Notes under the pieces: model-generated
What the model was told of the DNA's origin: nothing
What the model saw: the letters and a program-made list of their open reading frames with translations, nothing else
The model's database searches: none
Shown: positions 11,217 through 20,835 of the stretch, one piece after another
Layout of the letters: every line of letters begins with the position of its first letter
How positions within the stretch are numbered: the stretch's first letter is position 1
Source: Lepisosteus oculatus
Taxonomy: Eukaryota; Chordata; Actinopteri; Semionotiformes; Lepisosteidae
DNA: 64,000 nt
NCBI RefSeq assembly: GCF_040954835.1
Contig: NW_027168352.1
Location: 581,001 to 645,000, forward strand
Direction of reading: 5' to 3'
Program-made: the position numbers and the translations under genes

Positions 11217-11269
11217 CAACCAAGAAATGGATTTCATCTTTCACAAGCTGTATGGATTTTGAAATGTAT
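11217..11269 (-). repeat. Right flank of provirus: scrap of tRNA-region repeat
   Basis: Read on the minus strand, these 53 bases match 39897-39948 (beside the tRNA-Asn gene) and not the LINE. The LINE stump was therefore already joined to this repeat when the provirus inserted. The target duplication should begin CAAC, but its partner lies outside the window. Confidence 0.65.
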
Positions 11270-11906
11270 GGACGATGCCAGGTGTCCCACAACACCACAG
11301 CGCCGACACACCTTTGGTTGTCCCACATAAAAAACATAGCCATTGCAGGCGCCCAGCCGGATTGTAGAGGGCAGGTGCCTTAAGCCTCCATTTACATTGT
11401 CCGGTAGCAAGCGAACCTCGAATTTCCTTGCTCCTGTTTTTATACCGTCAACATCTCTAACCTCAGTTCCATGGTGGACGGTGCAGTACTGCTTAAGCCA
11501 GGTGTGAATGTCCTCCGTCTTTGCCAGTTCCGAGAACATAACAACATGCACCGTTTTCCTCTCTCTCTGTGTCAGAGGCTGCAAGTTGATCTTCTCAAGG
11601 GCAGGAACTTTCCCTCTTTTTGCCTCAAACACATCCACACATTGTTCAAACAGAGAATAGGTAGCAAAAACAACCTCAAATGCTTTCTGACCTGGGAGAG
11701 TGAAGATGAAATCCAAGTGCCGAGGTTCAAAGCCACGTTCCTTCTGTAACACTTTTCTGCTGAACTGCATACGATCCATGAAGAGGTCATCCAAAAGCTC
11801 AAAACGTACAGCATTCTTGCGGGATCCAAAGGTTGCCATCTCAAACTGCAAAACAAACACTGCTTCCACAAAACAAGAAAACAATCCAACTACTCTAACT
11901 ACAGGC
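11270..11906 (-). pseudogene. 5' stump of Tx1-like LINE, ORF1 truncated
   Basis: On the minus strand this matches the 5' end of the LINE at 58259 onward. The ORF1 start codon is at 11839 and reads down to the first CCHC knuckle (CRRCG...GHLASS). It then breaks into unrelated sequence at 11269, giving a frame that stops near 11234. Relative to the complete copy it has scattered amino acid changes and a few extra bases just before the ATG leader. No RT remains here. Confidence 0.85.
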
Positions 11907-11935
11907 TGATCAAGGTATCTCCCCTGCCAGGTAAG
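11907..11935 (-). other. U1 snRNA 5' fragment (nt 4-32)
   Basis: The 29 bases match U1 from CTTACCTGG to TTGATCA and directly precede the LINE 5' end. On the other side they join U5 upstream sequence at a shared CTT. The same fusion is found at 58230-58258. Confidence 0.85.
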
Positions 11936-12070
11936 CCGAGAGCCGCAGGCGATGAGCCCGGAGCTGAACGGGCCCCACTGGCTCGTTTGTAAGGCCAGGT
12001 GCATTGCCAACCACGACTGGCAGGGCAGAGGCCTTGAAGGCGGCCTGGGCTCCTGCAGCTGTCCAGCCAC
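11936..12070 (+). promoter_or_regulatory. U5 snRNA upstream (promoter) region
   Basis: The block upstream of every U5 copy here is strongly conserved (GAGCCCGGAGCTGAACGGGC is shared). Conservation in copies whose other flanks differ suggests it holds the PSE/DSE of a Pol II snRNA promoter. I cannot pin the elements exactly. Confidence 0.55.
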
Positions 12071-12187
12071 GCACTCTGGTTTCTCTTCATCTCGTACAAA
12101 TCTTTTGCCTTTTACTAAAGATTTCCATGGAGAGGAACATGAATGAGTTCCATACAATTTTTGTGCTTCCCTGCCTTCGGGTGGGGC
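12071..12187 (+). ncRNA. U5: U5 snRNA gene
   Basis: It carries the invariant loop 1 region (CTTTTACTAAAGATTTCC), an Sm site (AATTTTTG) and a terminal 7-bp hairpin closed by TTCG. Length is about 117 nt, as expected. A 3' box (GTCAAAGAGAGA) lies at 12200-12211. U5 holds the exons together in the spliceosome. All core parts look intact. Confidence 0.88.
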
Positions 12188-12413
12188 GCAGCTGGGCTGG
12201 TCAAAGAGAGAAAATAAAACCGCTCACAATCGCTCTTATTACGGCGACTGTGGCCGTCTGCTCTGCAAGTCCTCGGTCTCCGCCTGTCTGATTGGCGCTC
12301 TTTTCTTTGGGGGCGGGAATATGCTGTGAAATATGAAGCGTTACAGCAACGACATGCCATGAGACGATTGATAACGATTTCCATAGGATCCCCGCGGTTG
12401 CCTGGCAACCGTC

Positions 12414-12559
12414 AGCTTTGCGCAGTGGCAGTATCGTAGCCTGTGAGGTTTAGCCGAGGCGCGATTATTGCTAGTTGAAAACTTTTCCCAATACCCCGCT
12501 TCCGCCGGTTTGCAATACAATCGGCGAAAGCAATTTTTGACAGTCTCGTCAGAGACTGA
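12414..12559 (+). ncRNA. U4: U4 snRNA gene
   Basis: It starts AGCTTTGCGCAGTGGCAG and contains the U6-pairing stems, the 5' stem-loop, an Sm site (AATTTTTGA) and a complete 3' stem-loop (CAGTCTC/GAGACTG). A 3' box GTTTAAAGACAGA follows at 12567-12579. Length 146 nt fits U4. It lies 226 bp downstream of a U5 gene in the same orientation. Confidence 0.93.
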
Positions 12560-12579
12560 GCAAGGTGTTTAAAGACAGA

Positions 12580-13724
12580 TTTTGTCATGGTAACATCATG
12601 GTAGAAAGAAACAAGCTTGTTACGTCTCAACAGAAACGCTCTTTAGCTCTTTCAGCGTTATGCAGAGAACAGCGTCTGTCGAGATCACTTTTGAGTCAGC
12701 GCGAAACGCCGTGTGCTGTCAGTTTGATTTCATATTGCTCGTAGCGGCGCCCGGCTTTTGTCTGTCAAACGTTAGGTTGCGCTTCTTCATGCTGCATCGT
12801 CGGCATGAGTGGAGCTTTTTAAACGTCTGTACTTACTGCGCCCCATAAGAAATCGTTTGTCCCCGTTCAAAAGAGATTGTGCGATGTCCTGCAGCGTTCG
12901 CAAAGCAAACCTTTGACAGTTTGAAAAGAGGAATTTATTCTGCTTCCTGTGCGTGCAGTAATTACAAAGTTGAAGTCTTTACACGATCTGCTGCAGTTTT
13001 CAGTGGGCGGGCTTTGTCAGATGGCTTGGAAAAACGCACTGTGTTTCGGCTCGGGAAACATCATGAGCAGTGTCCTGCATGTTTTCTGTGTATAGCTGTC
13101 TTTTAACGCATACAGAATTCATTCGAAATCATTGTAAGATTCTCCCTCAGTTCCGTTGTGCAGTGCTTTACCTCTTTCAAAAGGCTTCACTTTCCTAGTC
13201 ACATTCCAAGGCTCATCGAACCCGGGCTGTTTCCTCCAGCGGTATAGTATTGCAGTGAGACAGCACGATGCCTGCAAGACTATGTCACACTAAACGCCAC
13301 AGATTGTGTTTGTCCGTTCATGTCAGTCGTCCTGCAGCCACGGGAAGTGGGACACAAACATGCTGCAATGCTTTCAGGACGTTAGGATTTGTTTGTGCAA
13401 CATCCGAGAAGAGTACTTGTGGCTTGAATGTGAGCTGTACGTGCCCGCCCCCTTTCCTCTGTAGTGCATGAGTTCCTCCCGGCATGCCCTTCGTCATTGT
13501 TCTGTCATCTTGTATTTAAAGGGTTGTATTTCTGCTGCTGAAAATAAGCAACGGTTTTCTCACAACGCCCTTTGTTCCCGACGGAGCCCTTGTCTGTCAT
13601 GAAATTCTTCAAAACCTCAAGCTAGAAGAAGAAGACGACAAATATGAAGCGTTACAGCAACGACATGCCATGAGACGATTGATAACGATTTCCACAGGAT
13701 CCCAGCGGTTGCCTGGCAACCGTC
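12580..13724 (+). repeat. Duplicated U4-flanking spacer block
   Basis: No gene is seen in these 1.1 kb. The sequence recurs, whole or in part, at 24990-25500, 37690-38273, 38500-38900, 42430-42780, 43260-43775 and 56500-57601, in both orientations and always near U4 or tRNA genes. Short frames in it recur only because the DNA recurs. Confidence 0.75.
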
Positions 13725-13865
13725 AGATTTGCGCATTGGCAGTATCGTAGCCTGTGAGGTTTAGCCGAGGCGCGAGTATTTCTAGTTGAAAACTTTTCCC
13801 AATACCCCGCTTCCGCCGGTTTGCAATACAATTGGTGAAAGCAATTTTTGACAGTCTCGTCAGAG
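13725..13865 (+). pseudogene. U4 snRNA copy with broken 3' stem
   Basis: It matches U4 except for substitutions (GCGCATTGG, GAGTATTTCT) and ends at CTCGTCAGAG. The closing half of the 3' stem-loop is replaced by another block (CGTGACATAG...), so no 3' box follows. The inverted copy at 56295-56435 has the same break, so both derive from one rearrangement. Confidence 0.8.
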
Positions 13866-14047
13866 CGTGACATAGTCTTGCAGACATCGTGCTGTCTAAC
13901 TGCAATACTATACCGCTGGAGGAAACAGCCCGGGTTCAATGAGCCTTGGAATGTGACTAGGAAAGTGAAGCGTTTTGAAAGAGGTAATGTCGACGCTTTT
14001 TTAACAGAGCACCAAAAAAGCGTCTTTTTTGAAGGCCTGGGTACTGA

Positions 14048-14118
14048 GCATTGGTGGTTCAGTGGTAGAATTCTCACTTCCCATGTGGGAGGCTCTGGTT
14101 CGATTCCCAGCCAAAGCA
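14048..14118 (+). tRNA. tRNA-Gly (CCC), possibly decayed
   Basis: 71-nt cloverleaf with A box TGGTTCAGTGG and B box GGTTCGATTCC. Anticodon loop TTCCCAT gives CCC. The acceptor stem has an A-A mismatch at pair 3-70 (GCATTGG against CCAAAGC), so activity is uncertain. Confidence 0.7.
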
Positions 14119-14675
14119 GTGGCTTTTGCAGCGAGCGGCTCCATCACTTGCATCCTCTTGCAACTCGCAACTGAAAACCCACTGAAGCAAAGCATTTGTT
14201 AGCCAGGTCAGTACCCGGATGAGGGTGAGCTACAGGGAAAAACAAAGTTTCCAGCTGGAAGCGGTGTTAATGGTGCCGGTGGGGGGGCGCTCACCCTGAG
14301 GTCTTTGCGGGTCCCAATGCCCCAGTATAGTGACGGAGATGCTGTGTTGTAAGAGGGCGCTGTCTTTTGGATGAGATGTAAAACCGAGGTCACAGCGCTC
14401 TGTGGTCATTCAAAATGACCACCAAAACCTTTGACAAAAGCTCTTGGTAATTGATGGTCTTCAAAACTGCTTCTCCTTTAGGTAAATTTTAAATCAGCTG
14501 AAAAATGCTGTGAAATGGGGGGGCACTTCAGGCCAGTGTAGGATTTGGGTTACAAGAACCATGAAACTGCACGAGAAAGCCCATACACTGAATTACACGG
14601 CTTTCTATTCAAAGGAGGACAAAAGAAATTCCCTGAGTTCGATTTTTTGCAGCACAGAGAGGATTGCTGGTGTAA
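14119..14675 (+). repeat. 5S rRNA-derived SINE-like repeat between tRNA-Gly and tRNA-Ile
   Basis: Part of this segment resembles the 5S internal promoter region (best kept in the inverted copies near 24250-24290, CTGCTTAGCTTC in plus reading). It is followed by a body common in fish genomes (CCCAGTATAGTGACGGAG, GATGAGATGTAAAACCGAGG). The same unit separates Ile and Gly genes at 23788-24348, 31193-31749 and 55495-56041, so it was copied with them. Confidence 0.6.
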
Positions 14676-14749
14676 GGCTGGTTAGCTCAGTTGGTTAGAG
14701 CGTGGTGCTAATAACGCCAAAGTTGTGGGTTCGATCCCTGTACGGGCCA
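14676..14749 (+). tRNA. tRNA-Ile (AAT)
   Basis: 74-nt cloverleaf with A box TTAGCTCAGTTGG and B box GGTTCGATCCC. Anticodon loop CTAATAA gives AAT. A TTTT terminator lies about six bases after the end. T-stem changes (GTTGTGGG) are mild. Confidence 0.85.
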
Positions 14750-15060
14750 GGTCATTTTCTCCTCTCGTACCAAAGCTGTTAGGTTCCTTTCCGTGGTGAG
14801 AGGGGTTGTCATGCAACGCTGCTACATAGTGCCGACAGACAAGAGTGTTGCGGGAGAAGAGAAAAGTGTTTGAAGATTTAAGAGTGTCTTAGGTGGAGCC
14901 AAAATCAAGTGTCACAAATGCAAGTGGTTGGATTTCCAATGTTTAATATGGTAAAAATAAGCGGAAGTTATCTGCCGGTCCGGCACAGTCTGCCATCCTT
15001 TTGTCAGATACTGTAAAGTGGTGTCGAACTGGGTGTCGAACTGGAGCCTCACCATTTGCA
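14750..15060 (+). repeat. Duplicated tRNA-Ile 5'/3' flank block, inverted relative to others
   Basis: No gene is seen. The sequence (AAGACACTCTTAAATCTTC in the other orientation) recurs at 23480-23700, 33100-33390, 41610-41920 and partly 55315-55400. Confidence 0.65.
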
Positions 15061-15244
15061 TATGTGTGTGCGTTGTTAGTTGTTCTGATGATTGATTTTC
15101 TAAAAGCCCCAACGAAAAACCTCGTGTTTATTGCTACAATTAATAATTGTCTCAGTAAACCCATAAACCTCTACATTTAATGGCGTCCCTGGGCGGGCGA
15201 GTTTAGAATGAAATGAGAATCAATCGCACAGAATAACTGATGTT
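15061..15244 (+). mobile_element. Scrap of the retrovirus: LTR end, PBS and leader
   Basis: It matches 396-580 of the provirus, with the LTR end CTACA, an Asn-type primer site with one change (CTGGGCGGGC) and leader bases. It sits within a repeat block whose other copies lack it. No coding part remains. Confidence 0.85.
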
Positions 15245-16167
15245 ATACAGTTATACATCGAGTGTCACATTAAATGACGAAAATGAAGAGAGTTAAAGTA
15301 GCTGGAGAGGTTTTCTTACAACTTTTGAGCTGACACAGTTTTGGAAAATGTTTCCTTCACGCTGCACTGTACAACATAGGCAGCCAAGAGTCTCCAAAAC
15401 AAAACAGAATTGACAGATAGGAGAAAATACCCACTCGTCCTGAAGTTCCCATAATCCAGCACTGAGCGTAAACAAAGTGTCTAAGTAGCGTGGGAATGCT
15501 AACCCTAACCCTAGCTGGAGTTTGAGCAATCCAGCACTGAGCGTAAAAAGATGAGTCAAAGTAACGTCTAATCGGGTTAGTTTGCTTAGAGCTGGTTCAG
15601 AGTTTGCTCAAGAGTTTACCTTTCACAGATGGGCAAAGAAGAAAGTTGGGGGTGCACGCTTCAAGGCGCCTTACAGCTGTAGGGAGTGATTCGAGACGAT
15701 TCGTGGCGTGTGCTCGTTTCCATATACCGTACGCCCCGGGGTGCAGTGCTAGGATGACGTACAATACCGCTTGGGCACGTAACAACGTTATATGCGAGTG
15801 CGGGACATGAGGGTTTTCGTTTGTTCGTTTTGTTTTGCTCTGCTCTGCTTTGCTTTGTTTTGCTTTCCATCGCGTTGGTAAGAGCGTAAATAAAAAGGCG
15901 ATTCCTGCGTCTACCATGTAACAGCTATTTCAAGTGCGACGTGGTGTGGCTTTTCAAATGCTTGTGGGCATTTCTCTGTTGGTGATTCTTTTTTTGTGTG
16001 TAACAAAGTGGCATTTTCATGTCCGGACGGGGAGACTTTATCATTCTGACATGAAGCCACCCTTAAGTCCTCTGAGGCGTGTCTGTCTGCAAGGCTTGTA
16101 TTTTGGAAATGTTTTTTTGAAACAGAAAACGACTTTGAAATAGGCTTCCGGATTGGGCACGCCCGCA
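15245..16167 (+). repeat. Duplicated intergenic block with a short TTAGGG patch
   Basis: No gene is seen. Inverted copies lie at 32120-33080 and 40990-41600. It contains two telomere-type units (CTAACCCTAACCCTAG) near 15498, kept as GGGTTAGGGTTAG at about 32816 and 41343. A pyrimidine-rich run near 15830-15870 is GCTCTGC/TTTTG-like simple sequence. Confidence 0.65.
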
Positions 16168-16323
16168 CGGATTGGGCACGCCCGCAAGCCGAGAGCCACA
16201 GGCGATGAGCCCGGAGCTGAACGGGCCCCACTGGCTCGTTTGTAAGGCCAGGTGCATTGCCAACCACGACCGTCAGGGCAGAGGCTTTGAAGGCGGCCTG
16301 GGCTCCTGCAGCTGTGCAGCCAC

Positions 16324-16440
16324 GCACTTTGGTTTCTCTTCATTTCGTACAAATCTTTCGCTTTTTACTAAAGATTTCCGTGGAGAGGAGCATGAATGAG
16401 CTCCATGCAATTTTTGTGCTTCCCTGCCTTCGGGTGGGGC
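16324..16440 (+). ncRNA. U5: U5 snRNA gene (tandem copy 1)
   Basis: Conserved loop 1 (TTTTTACTAAAGATTTCC), Sm site AATTTTTG and terminal TTCG hairpin are present. The 3' box GTCAAAGAGAGA is at 16453-16464. One change near the 5' end (ACTTTGG for ACTCTGG) does not break the core. Confidence 0.87.
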
Positions 16441-16831
16441 GCAGCTGGGCTGGTCAAAGAGAGAAAACAACAACGCTTACAATCGCTCTTGTTATGGCGA
16501 CTGTGGCCGTCTGCTCTGCGAGTCCTCGGTCTCCGCCCGTCTGATTGGCGCTCTCTTCTTTGGGGGGCGGGAAGTGTCCGGCCGCAGGGGATCTTCGGAC
16601 CTCGCTTTGCATAGCGGCTTCCCAGAGTGCGTCGTTTCCGGCACAGTGTGGCCGGGTGTTTTCCGAGTTATCGCACGGATTGGGCACGCCCGCAAGCCGA
16701 GAGCCACAGGCGATGAGCCCGGAGCTGAACGGGCCCCACTGGCTCGTTTGTAAGGCCAGGTGCATTGCCAACCACGACCGTCAGGGCAGAGGCTTTGAAG
16801 GCGGCCTGGGCTCCTGCAGCTGTGCAGCCAC

Positions 16832-16948
16832 GCACTTTGGTTTCTCTTCATTTCGTACAAATCTTTCGCTTTTTACTAAAGATTTCCGTGGAGAGGAGCA
16901 TGAATGAGCTCCATGCAATTTTTGTGCTTCCCTGCCTTCGGGTGGGGC
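16832..16948 (+). ncRNA. U5: U5 snRNA gene (tandem copy 2)
   Basis: Same sequence as the copy 508 bp upstream, with a 3' box at 16961-16972. Near identity of the two units suggests recent duplication or conversion. Confidence 0.87.
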
Positions 16949-17257
16949 GCAGCTGGGCTGGTCAAAGAGAGAAAACAACAACGCTTACAATCGCTCTTGT
17001 TATGGCGACTGTGGCCGTCTGCTCTGCGAGTCCTCGGTCTCCGCCCGTCTGATTGGCGCTCTCTTCTTTGGGGGGCGGGAAGTGTCCGGCCGCAGGGGAT
17101 CTTCGGACCTCGCTTTGCATAGCGGCTTCCCAGAGTGCGTCGTTTCCGGCACAGTGTGGCCGGGTGTTTTCCGAGTTATCGCACGGATTGGGCACGCCCG
17201 CAAGCCAAGAGCCACAGGCGATGAGCCCGGAGCTGAACGGGCCCCACGGTGGAAAGA

Positions 17258-17289
17258 ACGCATGGGTTCTAATCCCATCCTCGTTGCTC
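17258..17289 (+). pseudogene. tRNA-Ser (GCT) 3' half
   Basis: The variable-arm end, T arm (GGGTTCTAATCCC) and acceptor 3' strand of a Ser tRNA are joined to truncated U5 upstream sequence. The 5' half and anticodon are absent. Confidence 0.75.
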
Positions 17290-18658
17290 TCCATGTCTGA
17301 CACGTGTGCCCGTTCGACGTTGGCCTTCCTGCCGTTTGCTCCGGTACTAGAGCCGTACATTTTCTAGCGGTGGCTGAACATGGTATAGTAGGTTAACGTC
17401 GGTATCGAGCAGTAACAGTAACAGTATTTACGTGCCGCTGCTGCCAAGTGGCTCTGGGTTGAGACTGCGTTTTCACTTACTTGCAACGCAAAAGGAGAAA
17501 GCGATTTTTGACAGTCTCTCGAGAGACTGCGCTAGGTGTTTAGGGATAGACTTTGTCAGTTCCCCCTGGGATGATGGCCTCTCAAATAGTTTGTGATTCC
17601 TATAGACGTTTATACAGTAGAAGCCTGCTTCGTGGCTTAAATCCAAGCTATGGAAACGAGTTAGAGGTCTGATGCAGAACTGCAAATTCAATGAACGGGA
17701 ACACTACAGTACATTGCACTGTATGTGTGAGGAAAGCTGCCCCCTTCTGTCCCTTGTCGACCGAACAGAGGACTGTAAAAGATACCGCCAAGAAACTTTA
17801 GGATGCCGGTTGGAATCCAGCTCCAAAGAAGCCCCTTTGGGTGTTATGTCATCAAAAAGTAAGAACAGCGAATCTCTCTTTGATCAAAAGCGCAACAGAA
17901 CTGTTTTCCGTGGAGCAGGTTTCAGACCTGTAGACCTGTTTTATTTGTAGGGCAGGGCGCATTCCCAAATGCGAATCTCCTGTTTTAGAAATGCTTTGGG
18001 CGGCGTGAAGTGAAAATAAGAAATGGGCTCCAGATGCACATGGAAGCAATCAAGTGTTTGATCCGAGCTGTTTCAAAGACTGCTCAAGAGCTTTCCTTTC
18101 ACAGAGGCGCAACGATTAATGATGGGGGTGCACCCTTCAATGCGCCTTACGACGCTAGGGAGTGATTGAGAGGATTCGTAGCGTGTGCTCATTTCCCTCT
18201 ATTCCCCGTGTTGCGGTGGTAGAATGACGTAAATTACTGCTTCGACACGTAATGGCATTATAATCAATTGCAGGAGCTGAGGGCTTTTGTTTTGTTTCGT
18301 TTTCCATGGCGTTCGTAAGCGCGCAAATCAAAGGCAATTCCTGCGTCTAACAGGAATTCATGTCTGCACGAATGCTTTTGAAAGTGCAGTGTGGTGCAGC
18401 TTGTAAAATCCTTGTCCACATTTGTGGTTTGTTGATGTTTTTTCTGTCTGCCAAAGTTGCATTTTGACATCCGGACTGGGGGACTTTATCATTTGAACGT
18501 GAAGCCAGCCTTAAACCCTCTGAGGCGTGTCTGTCTGCCGGCACGAATCTTGTGAAAGGTATTTTTTTTTTAACGGAGAGCGACTTTAAAAAGGTTTCCG
18601 CAGCCACCTCGCACTCCGTGTTAGATTATAGGAGGAATGCGGCGGTAATGAGCTCGCT
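17290..18658 (+). repeat. Duplicated block with a U4 3'-end relic
   Basis: No gene is seen. Most of it (about 17300-18270) recurs inverted at about 52240-53165. Near 17490-17550 it has a U4-like Sm site, a short 3' stem-loop (CAGTCTCTCGAGAGACTG) and a degraded 3' box, the tail of a lost snRNA copy. Confidence 0.65.
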
Positions 18659-18740
18659 TTTGTCGTGGCCGAGTGGTTAAGGCGATGGACTCGAAATGGG
18701 TTGGGGACTCTCTGCGCCGGTTCGGAATTTGCCGACTCCA
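18659..18740 (+). pseudogene. tRNA-Ser-like relic (CGA)
   Basis: The A box (GGCCGAGTGGTTAAGG) and anticodon arm with CGA are clear. The right anticodon stem (ATGGGTTGG), the B box (GGTTCGGAATTT) and the acceptor end are altered, so it cannot fold well. Confidence 0.7.
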
Positions 18741-19697
18741 CCGTCTGCCGCACGTCGCCTTGTGCCTGAGCGGCAAAGTCAAAGTGCCGCTTCTCCTTTC
18801 CCGGTACAATAAAAACGCTAAATCGCTTGGCCCCGCTGCCATGGAAAGCAATTCTTCAGATAACCACACTTTTTGCGTTCGCACCTCTGGTGCTCTACTT
18901 ATGCCTTTGAAAACCTACGAATAAAGCTGTAAGAACCGACACGATGTGTAGGTGCTCTTAAAGCACGCAGTAAAGAACTGTTAACAGCAAGGGTTTCAGT
19001 GGGTTAACTGAGGAGAAGGCGTGATCGCTAATTGTTGACTTTTTATTTGGTGTTAGAAACACTCTTACTGTGCATGACGTGCAACAAATGTAGCCACAGA
19101 AATTGCATCACGCTTTCATGTATGCTATAGCAGACACCAACGTTGCCTAGATAGAAAACCGAAATAGCCGTGGGTTTGCTTGCTGGTCTGAAGGATCTTT
19201 CTTCGAATCTTTATCATTTGTCAATGAAAGTAAAAGGTGCTGCAATCTCATACGTTCAGAATCAAACCCGCAGCTGTTGTTCGACTTTATTTCTTGACTA
19301 ATTACAACTGAGTGTCGCATGAGCAGTTACGTAAACTTGTCTGGTATATTTGAACACAAATGCCGTTCTTCAATTAAAACTAACAGTACATTGTCAGGGA
19401 CATTCAGTTCTATACAAACAAGAGACAGACAAGAGAATATTTCTACCTTTCATGTGGACTACGTGTTGACTTACTGATCGGAATAATTGAAAAGTTCGGG
19501 TTCATAGCCGATGCAGTGCGTGCTAATTAGAACAACAGCAACGCTGAGCTCTCAGCACCGTACTGAGCCCAGGTGATTTTCTAAAGCTGTCAGGTGCAGT
19601 TCATTTACATGAAGGAAATCTCTTACTGAGTACGATTACAATGCAGTAAGTAGCACAGACTACTAAGGGGAGTAGCCCGATGCGTTTAAAAACCAGC
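18741..19697. other. No gene seen
   Basis: About 950 bases of unremarkable sequence. I find no open frame, RNA motif or clear repeat boundary. A part near 19380-19440 resembles 33690-33760 in inverted order. Confidence 0.5.
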
Positions 19698-19770
19698 CGA
19701 GCCAGGCAGGAGTCGAACCTGCAATCTCCTGATCCGTAGTCAGACGCTTTATCCATTGCGCCACTGGCCC
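19698..19770 (-). tRNA. tRNA-Arg (ACG)
   Basis: On the minus strand: GGGCCAGTGGCGCAATGGAT start, anticodon arm CTGACTACGGATCAG with ACG, and B box GGTTCGACTCC. A TTTTT run follows within a few bases. It is the only Arg gene in the window and lies outside the duplicated Ile/Gly/Ser units. Confidence 0.9.
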
Positions 19771-20835
19771 TCGTGTGACACTGGAGGACTGTAACCCAGT
19801 GAGATCAGCACTGCAACTAGTAAAATACCCCCGGTCCATTCTTTTCCAAAAGTGAGAAACACCTGTTTTCTACATTTTGTCTGTTTTAAAACCATATCTC
19901 TTTAAACCAAACCAAGAGTTTGTCTTTTGCACTGATATTCTGATTCATTTCGATTTCAAAGAAAAAAAAAAACATTATCTTCCAAAGCATCATAAAATTG
20001 TCCCTTCTTCCAGACTCCAGGTGAGCAGATCACAGAATCCGTAATGAGCTTCCTCCATCAAGCAAAGTACCTGAACATGACTCTGTCTTCATAAAAGCGC
20101 CCCTGTAATAAAGAAATTAAATCCGAAATCAAGAGGGCAGCTGCCTACTGAAGTTCAAGAAGTCATCAATTTTAACCTAGCAACACATTAAAGGCTGCAT
20201 CTATACAAGTACGATTCTAGAAATCCTCACCAGATTACGTTTTAAGAAGGAACTGCGCCTCAGGTTCCGCCGAGATCTTAACTCGGATGGTAGGATTCAG
20301 AGCCCGGAGTGTGGACTGATGGCGCACGGAGGGTCCACATACTGTGGATCCCGCAGTGATCTTCCGCGTGTTCAAACCGCCAGCGTGTGACTCCCCTGTC
20401 CCCGTGACCTCATTGCTCTGCTCTTGCCTCTGTGCAGCCAAGCCCGACTCATGGTAAAGTGGAAAAAAATATGCCCTCAACGTGAGATTTACTCTGGAGC
20501 GAGGATAGATGTTACCTTTTTATCGTTGAACAGGATGTATGTGATGTGGCAACTAGGTTCAATTTTGATTCCTGCGGCGATTCCTGTGTCTACCACTAAT
20601 GTAAGAGCTATTTCAAGTGTGGCGTTGTGCGGCTTTTCAAATGCTCAACAGGATGACTTCGCATGCACGTGTGCTTTCATGCAGTCGTGTGTGCAACCAT
20701 GTCTGCTTATGTGCAAACGGGCGTGGTTTCATGTATGCAAAAAACTTTCCTGGGCTCTTCTGAAGCACATAAAATTATTTGGAGATATACATTTGTCTTG
20801 TTTTCCTCTTAGGCTCTAGAGTTGATAACTTTTTT
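19771..20835. repeat. Duplicated spacer (third copy of a block also at 29740 and 53980)
   Basis: The part at about 20020-20560 is the reverse complement of 29740-30340 and 53980-54600. No coding or RNA gene is recognised. Confidence 0.6.

Larger units (their letters stand above)
16168..17247 (+). repeat. 508-bp tandem duplication carrying U5 genes
   Basis: Unit 1 (16168-16675) and unit 2 (16676-17183) appear identical over long stretches. A third unit breaks off at about 17247 inside the U5 upstream region, where a tRNA-Ser 3' half is attached. Each full unit holds a U5 upstream region, a U5 gene and its 3' box. Confidence 0.85.

Noticed and set aside
11234-12157. A complete 307-codon host gene on the minus strand
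   Set aside because: It is the LINE ORF1 stump plus antisense U5 at one end and a repeat scrap at the other.
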